A stretch of 64,000 nt of DNA from positions 209,572,657 through 209,636,656 of the forward strand of contig NW_026947484.1 of the NCBI RefSeq assembly GCF_034190915.1. Reading direction: 5' to 3'. Under the pieces are notes generated by a model that ran no database searches, was not told the origin of the DNA, and saw only the letters and a list, made by a program, of their open reading frames with translations. The stretch comes from Cavia porcellus (lineage: Eukaryota; Chordata; Mammalia; Rodentia; Caviidae). The position numbers and the translations under genes are program-made. Below, piece after piece: positions 58,501 through 64,000 of the stretch. Each line of letters opens with the position of its first letter. Positions within the stretch are counted from its first letter, which is position 1.

Positions 58501-59345
58501 TTTCATTCCTTATTGTATAAATTTGAGTTTTTCCTTTTTTTAGTAAGGTTGGCTAGGGGCTTATCAATTTTATTTATTCTTTCAAAGAACCAGCTGATTC
58601 ATTGATTCTTTGTATTGTTTTCTTAGTCTCTATTGCATTGATTTCTTCTGCGATGTTCATATGGCTGAGCTAAATCCCTGCCTTCTTCTCTGATCTTTAT
58701 CATTTCCTACCTTCTTTTGGTGTTGGGCTTGATTTATTCTTCTTTTTCTAGATGTTTGAAGTGTAGCATTAGGTTGTTTGCATTCATTCTGTTTCCTGAT
58801 ATGGGAATTCACCAGAATAAATTTCATTACATCCCATAGGTTCCAGTAAGTTGTATTTGTATTTTTATTTGCGTTTAGATATTGTTTAATTTCTTATTTA
58901 ATATCCTCTATGAATCATTCATTGTTTAAGAGGGAATTATTATTTTTCATGACTATTGATATTTATCTTTTGCAGTTGGTTGCTTCTGTATATGGTGCAT
59001 GTATATTGATGATTGTTATGAATTCCTCTTGAAGTTTTCCCCTAACATGTGTGTAATAACGTTTTTAAAATCTCTTTTGATCATTCTTGGCTTGAGTTAA
59101 CATTCTCTGCAAACACAATATCTACTCCTGCTTTTTCTGGGTTCCTGTTGCAAGGAGTATTATTTTCCTTCCTTTGACTTTTAGTGTATGAATTTCTTTT
59201 TGAATTAAATATATTTCTTGTGTACAGCGTATTATTGGATCTTGTATCTTAAACCACTCTGCCTGCTGGTTTCTTTTTATCTGTGAATTTAGAACATTTA
59301 CATTGGTGCTTCTAACTGGTATGTATTTATTTGTCTTTTTCATAA
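55600..59345 (-). pseudogene. L1 ORF2 pseudogene (split)
   Basis: Pieces of the endonuclease (59122-59343: DPIIRCTQEIYLIQKEIHTL, where the usual QETH reads QEIY), the reverse transcriptase with its FADD site (56765-56800) and the C-terminal region (55600-56150) lie in order on the minus strand. An LTR-like repeat splits the reverse transcriptase, and frameshifts and stops are frequent. The jump near 55935 from the C-terminal knuckle region to sequence some 300 bases further 5' in ORF2 is an internal deletion. It cannot be functional. Confidence 0.85.
57139..57938 (+). mobile_element. Unnamed LTR-like repeat, copy 2
   Basis: This 800-bp element begins TGTTATGG and ends CTACAACA. It is inserted in the L1 ORF2, whose sequence resumes on the other side. 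Flanks taatg (57134-57138) and taagg (57939-57943) are a 5-bp duplication with one change, the size made by ERVL-class elements. It is homologous along its length to 36640-37566. It contains a short tandem gcattgaggca array (about 57280-57310). Open frames in it (117 codons on minus) are not conserved in copy 1. Orientation is set by analogy with copy 1. Confidence 0.75.
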
Positions 59346-59507
59346 TATTCTCCTGCTATTGCTTCTTTGCTGTTGCTCTCTATTTTTGTTTGTCCTGCTT
59401 GGTGGTTTCTTTCTTTTGTTATTCTTAGAATTGTTATAATTTTTGTCTTTGTTTGTAATATTTTTCGATACTCTTTGTAGTGTTGGATTGATGACCATTA
59501 ATTTCTT

Positions 59508-61338
59508 TTTTTAATTTTAAATAGATTAAGATAAAAGAGGACATAACAAAGCAGATCAGAGCAGAACAGTTTAAGCAACACAGTATTTCACCACAAGATA
59601 ACATGATATAACAGTAGCTACCATAATGTCTCTTTCCTTGAAATAGTTGAGCATACTTTCATATACAATAGCATCAAACATAACAAAATAGTATAAAACC
59701 ATTAAAGAGAATGAAAGTATTATAGGGAAATCAGAAACAAATAAAGGAAAATGAACAATGGTTACTATATTATCCCATTGTCCATAAAAATTTGTTTATA
59801 CTGCCCCACCTGATAAAATTCATAAGATATTACATGATAGAACCAATGGAAACAGAAGAATAAAAGTATGGTAGAACTTCAAAACAAGATGGTATTAAAT
59901 CAACATTGGTTACTATACTGTCTTGTTTTCTTCAAAATACCTGTTCATACCATCACAGATAATAAAATCAAACAAAACAGAATAAAACCAGTCCAACTAA
60001 TGAATGGAAACATTATAAGGCTTCAAAGCAATGTAATGGGTAATCATGATTACCACATACTTTTATGTATTCTTACCATTTCTTACACTAGGGAAACTAT
60101 TCCGTATTTATACATGTGAGTTTGATTTATTTTGCTTATGAGTATGGTCTCAAGTTGCATCCATTTATTTATAAATATCTCAATGTGAACATTCTTTATA
60201 GCTGAGTAGTACTCCATTGTATAAAAATACTGCAATTTATTTTTTATCCATTCCTCAGTTATTAGACACTTAGGTTGTTTCCAAGATCTGGCTATTACAA
60301 ATTGTGCTGCTATAAACATGGGTGCACATATATCACTGTGGTATGAGGTTTTCAGTTCTTCTGGGAGTATACCTAGAAGTGGAATAGCTGGGTCAAATGG
60401 GACTCCCAATCTCAGCCTTTTGAGAAATCTCTAGATTGACATCCACAGTGGTTGCAACAGTCTACACTCCCACCAACAGTGCAGGAGAGTTCCTTTTTCT
60501 CCACAGCCTCTTCAGCATTTGTTCTTGGTAGTTTTCTTGATTCTGGCCATTCTTTCAGGAGTGAGATGGAATCTCAGTGTGGTTTTAATTTGCATTTCTC
60601 TAATGAGTAATGATGATGGAACATATTTTCATGTATTTATTTGCCATTTGTATTTCTTCATCTGAGAAGTGTGTATTAATCTCAGATGCCCATTTTTGGA
60701 ATAGATCTTTGTATTTCAAGGGTTTGATTTTTTAAAATTCTTTATATGTTTTAGACACAAATCCTTTATCTGAGGGATAGTTCACTAAGGTTTTTTTTCC
60801 CAGTTTGTGGGTTTTCTTTTCACTATGCTGGAGGTTTCTTTTGACATCCAGAAACTTTTTAATAAGACATGATCCCAGTTATTGATTCTGGGAAGTATTT
60901 CCTGTGCAGTTTGATTCCTGTTCATGAATTCTCTACCTACCCCTATGTCTTCAAGATTTTTACCTAATTTGTCTTAGTGTTTCTGTTTTAATATTAAGAT
61001 CTTTGATCCATTTAGATTTTAGTTTAGTACATGGTGATAGGCTTGGGTCTAGTTTCGGTTTTCAGCATGTGGCGAGCCAGGTTTCCCAGCACCATTTACT
61101 AAAGAGACTCTCGTTCTTCCAGTGTACATGTTTGGCCCTTTTATCAAAGATAAGGTGGTTGACTGTGTTGGTAGTTGTGGTTGTATCTTCTAATCTATTC
61201 CATTGATCTTCAGATCTGTTTTTATTCCAGGACCATGTTGATTTTATTACATTTGCTTTGTAGTATAAATTCAAGTCAGGGATTATGATGCCTCCTGGCT
61301 TGCCTTTGCTTCTTAGAATTGCTTTTGCTATTCTCAGG
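59508..61338 (-). mobile_element. LINE-1, 5'-truncated, nested in an older L1
   Basis: A poly(A) end (T-rich at 59508-59520), 3'UTR (59520-60085) and the ORF2 C-terminal third are followed by an abrupt 5' end at 61338. Direct repeats of 16 bp with one mismatch, tgaccat(t/g)aatttctt, lie at 59492-59507 and 61339-61354. Outside them the older L1's inter-ORF spacer continues from 59491 to 61355. This is textbook target-primed insertion. Confidence 0.92.
60083..61338 (-). pseudogene. L1 ORF2 C-terminal remnant
   Basis: The open pieces at 60083-60409 (AQFVIARSWKQPK, MEYYSAIK) and 61062-61338 (IRIAKAILRSKGK-like start; KRAKHVHWKNESL) are the last part of ORF2 in order. Frameshifts separate them. 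There is no reverse transcriptase core or endonuclease because of 5' truncation. Confidence 0.85.
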
Positions 61339-61344
61339 TGACCA

Positions 61345-62240
61345 TGAATTTCTTCAGTTGTTTTTGTCATGGAAGTATCTTATTTGGCCATTTTGAAAGA
61401 TAGTTTTGCAGGATATATCAATCTGCTTTGGAAGTTGTTTTCTTTCAGGAATTAACATACTTCACTCCAAGCTCTGAGGTTTTGTTTTTAGAAGTCTGTT
61501 ATGATCCTGAGGGGCTTTAGGGGTGATCTGTTCCATTTTTCTGACAGCTTTTAGTATTCCATATTTTGTGCTAAATTTCTGGGATCTTGATATTATATGT
61601 CTGGGTGTAGATTTAGTTTTGTATGGCTAATTGGATATTTATATGCCTTACTTATCTGAATGTCAGATTCTTTTTTCCATGCTGCAGAAATTTTCTGCTA
61701 TTATTTTTGTAAATATTTTTAAATATAATTTATGTTGGCTCCTTTTTCATTGAAAAATTATTCTTACATTATTTTTCTTTGTATCATCTTGCGGTTCTTA
61801 ATTTTTATTTTCAGCTCTTTCGTTATTTTCATCAGATATTTCCTTTCGTGATACCTGGTCATGATCCTTCCTTCAAGTCTGAAAGTCTGTCTTCAGTTTC
61901 ATTCAAGCTTTTTTGTCAGCTTTCAAAGGAGTGTTTAATTTCCTGGATATCTGTTTGAGTCCATTTCATTTCTTCTATTTTTTTCCATCCTCTTCCTATC
62001 ATCATTTTAAAAATACCTATATCTACTCTAGATTTGCTGAGCATTTCCTTTATAAATGTTGACATTTCTTTTTTTTACCTGAGGGATTTCCTCTATAGCT
62101 TCACGGATTGTTTGGTTGCTTCAGTTGCTATCATTTCAGAGGTTTATTTTAATTTCTTCTGCATTGATGTCTTCTGAACTTGTTCTGGGTGGGCTGGATG
62201 TCTCGATTGCCTTTTGTTTCTTTGTCTTGTCATGTTCTAT
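61345..62240 (-). pseudogene. L1 ORF1 pseudogene
   Basis: The reverse complement shows the ORF1 opening (SSPPRTSSEDINAEE) near 62160-62235, a heptad-like region near 61870-62010, and the RNA-binding domain near 61480-61680. It is heavily frameshifted. It parallels the ORF1 at 6230-7176. Confidence 0.65.
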
Positions 62241-62938
62241 TTTATAAAATTTCTATTTTGTTTTCTGGTAAGATCCTTGTGAGTGTTTGTGGTGGGTAGC
62301 CTTACCACTAGTATTAGGGCCTCTAGGAAATGCCTGTTCCTCAGGGATGTCTTCTGTATGTAGGAGATTTTTGCTTTGTGTCTGTCAGTAGATCCTACCT
62401 TCCCAATTAATTAAGGGTGAGATGTTAGCATCTTTTGGCTCACTTCCCAGTCCTTTGGTATAGGGCTGTCAACCCAGAGCTTCTCAGCATTGTTAAAGAA
62501 GGGAAAACCAGTGATTGCCACAGATATGATATCCTAGCTAGAGTATTAAAACTAACCATGGCAATAGCACCAAGCACAGTTTAGAAACTGATGAACTGTG
62601 TTAACTGTTGATTTTGTACTTTAGTCCATAGTAGCAGAGTCTACAGTTATATAATAGAATTGAATGTAAATTAGGAGTTTGTATGCACAATATTTCCCCT
62701 TGGTAGAGTGGTTTTTCCTGTTGTGGGGAAATTTAGTGCTGATTGTGTTTTGAAAAAATACTGGAAAGGAAGTAAAAACAAGGCTGGAGGACAAAGGAGG
62801 ACCACATAAGGTTTGGGAAACCAGATACATGGGTAGTAAAGAAATATTGGAAAGATTATCTCAGTTTGGTCTGTAGGTTTAGAGGATAGGATTAGTTTTC
62901 TGTGGTTGGAGTTCTTTCCCACTCTTTAAGGGAAATAA

Positions 62939-62965
62939 GAAGAGAGAGAGAGAGAGAGAGAGAGA
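62939..62965. repeat. (GA)n simple repeat
   Basis: A GA run of about 27 bases followed by impure purine sequence to about 62996. Confidence 0.95.
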
Positions 62966-63010
62966 AGAAAAGAGAAAGAGAAAAATAAGAAAATGTAAAA
63001 TAAATTGAGA

Positions 63011-63470
63011 GAAAAGGGCCAGTTACCAAGTCCTGGGGTTCTTCCCAAACTGGTTGCCAGTCCCATGGCTGACTCAGTCACCTATTAGCTCATATTGTTA
63101 TTGTTGCTTTGTACTTTCTATGCCACCTGTCTCACCCGTTTATCTTCCGTGCCCTTGTAGGGATGGTTCCTGGACTTGGCTGAACAGTTTACCTCAGTCA
63201 TGGCAGTAGTCAGGGAAGAGGCCGTGTTTGTCTCTTATGGTGTGGCTCACCTGAGTCCTGGTGGGGGGGAGGCTGGGGAGGGGCTACTCCTTTCCCTGAC
63301 GTTCACCTGGAGTCTCACTGGGGTGCTACCACACTGCAGAAATCCCCAACCTCCACTTTCTCACAATGCAGTTAGCTCTGAACTCATAGGTGGAGTTATC
63401 CCCTGACGAGTATAACTCCCATGGTCTGGTCACCTTCCAAAAGCTCCATATCTGAACACATGAGACTTTG
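63011..63470 (-). promoter_or_regulatory. Possible L1 5'UTR remainder
   Basis: GC-richer sequence with G-runs (63260-63280), bounded on the right by another L1 3' end. Its position fits the 5'UTR of the decayed L1, but I cannot align it to the 5'UTR at 7177-8115. Confidence 0.3.
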
Positions 63471-63474
63471 AAAG

Positions 63475-63800
63475 GATATTGTATATTTTTATATATTTGA
63501 ATCATTACTTACATTAGGGAAACTATTCGGTATTCACACATGTGAGATTGATTTATTTCACTTATGAGTATGATCTCAAGCTGAGCCCATTTATTGATAA
63601 ATATCTCAATGTAATCCTTCTTTATAGCTGAATAATACTCCATTGTATAGAAATACCACAACTTTTTTATCCATTCCTCAGTTGATGGACACTTGGGTTG
63701 TTTCCAAGATCTGGCGATTACAAATTGTGCTGCTATAAACATAGGTGCACATATATCACTGTGGTATGATGCTTTCAGTTCTTCTGGGAATATTATGTGG
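63475..63800 (-). mobile_element. LINE-1 3' fragment
   Basis: The minus strand encodes the very end of ORF2 (AQFVIARSWKQPK, MEYYSAIK, 63509-63742). Only about 325 bases are present. L1 homology ends near 63800 at ctgggaatatt. Confidence 0.88.
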
Positions 63801-64000
63801 CCTTGAAGCCTTATAAAGTTTTCACTTATTAATTGGAAAGGCTTTATTCTGGGCTTCTTGATATGGAAATATTTGAAGCTATAGTATATGAAGTTTTATC
63901 CAAATATTTCAAGGAAAAAGACAGACACTATGCTAACTACTATTAAGTCGGGTTATTTGGTGGTGAAGCACTAGATTGCCGAAACAGTCATGCTTTGACC
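63801..64000. other. Unrecognised sequence to window end
   Basis: No repeat or exon recognised in the last 200 bases. Confidence 0.4.

Larger units (their letters stand above)
55140..63470 (-). mobile_element. LINE-1, near full length, decayed, with two insertions
   Basis: Minus-strand L1: 3'UTR (55140-55600), ORF2 (about 55600-59345), inter-ORF spacer, ORF1 (about 61345-62240) and probable 5'UTR (62241 to roughly 63470). It is interrupted by the LTR-like repeat at 57139-57938 and by a younger L1 at 59508-61338. An internal deletion removes part of the ORF2 3' region near 55940. The far 5' portion is not contiguous with recognisable L1 between about 62540 and 63010, so the 5' limit is uncertain. 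Confidence 0.8.

Noticed and set aside
1..64000. A new defence, biosynthetic or mobile system encoded in the window
   Set aside because: All longer frames are explained by L1 or by repeat shadows. Nothing supports a novel protein system.

Overview
The window is nuclear DNA from a placental mammal, almost certainly a rodent. It is rich in interspersed repeats and otherwise looks like a gene desert. The lineage signal comes from tRNA-Ala-derived ID SINEs, 7SL-derived B1 SINEs (several with the internal duplication typical of rodents), dimeric B1-ID elements, MaLR-type LTRs, and a solo LTR that begins like a rodent IAP/ERVK LTR. Dimeric B1-ID elements and the particular ID consensus argue against mouse or rat and fit a squirrel-related or castorimorph (beaver, kangaroo rat) lineage. 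That placement is inference only. I found no host protein-coding exon, tRNA gene, snRNA gene or CRISPR array. The only long reading frames are LINE-1 ORF2 remnants.

Layout. 1-2213: a 5'-truncated, fairly young L1 on the minus strand with a 727-codon ORF2 remnant. 2213-8115: an older, nearly full-length minus-strand L1 (ORF2, ORF1 and probable 5'UTR) carrying two antisense ID insertions and bordered by a (TC)n microsatellite. 8300-22800: AT-rich, mostly unique sequence with scattered B1, ID, L2, MIR, MER5-like and MaLR copies, plus an ancient L1M at 10990-12600. 22995-24340: minus-strand L1 3' end. 24350-35000: sparse B1, L2 and MIR copies. 35530-45290: a cluster of LTR elements, including MaLR LTRs, a MaLR internal region and an unnamed 0.8-0.9 kb LTR-like repeat that carries a 5S rRNA-derived insertion. 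46600-47070: remnant of an endogenous retroviral integrase. 50780-55130: L1 3'UTR fragments in both orientations around a recent IAP-like solo LTR and a MaLR LTR. 55140-63470: a decayed, near full-length minus-strand L1 interrupted by a second copy of the unnamed LTR and by a younger truncated L1. 63475-63800: another L1 3' fragment.

Nothing here acts as an operon or pathway. The biology is retrotransposition layered over time: ancient L2/MIR/MER5/L1M, then MaLR and B1, then younger L1, ID and the IAP-like LTR. Several insertions keep readable target-site duplications, so the order of events can be read directly. The most informative are a tailless 5S rRNA insertion with 10-bp direct repeats (37475-37533), an ID element with a transduced or unique 3' tail (20728-20927), a solo ERVK-like LTR with a perfect 6-bp duplication (51930-52364), and an L1-in-L1 insertion with a 16-bp duplication (59492-61354). 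I found no convincing evidence of a new cellular system.
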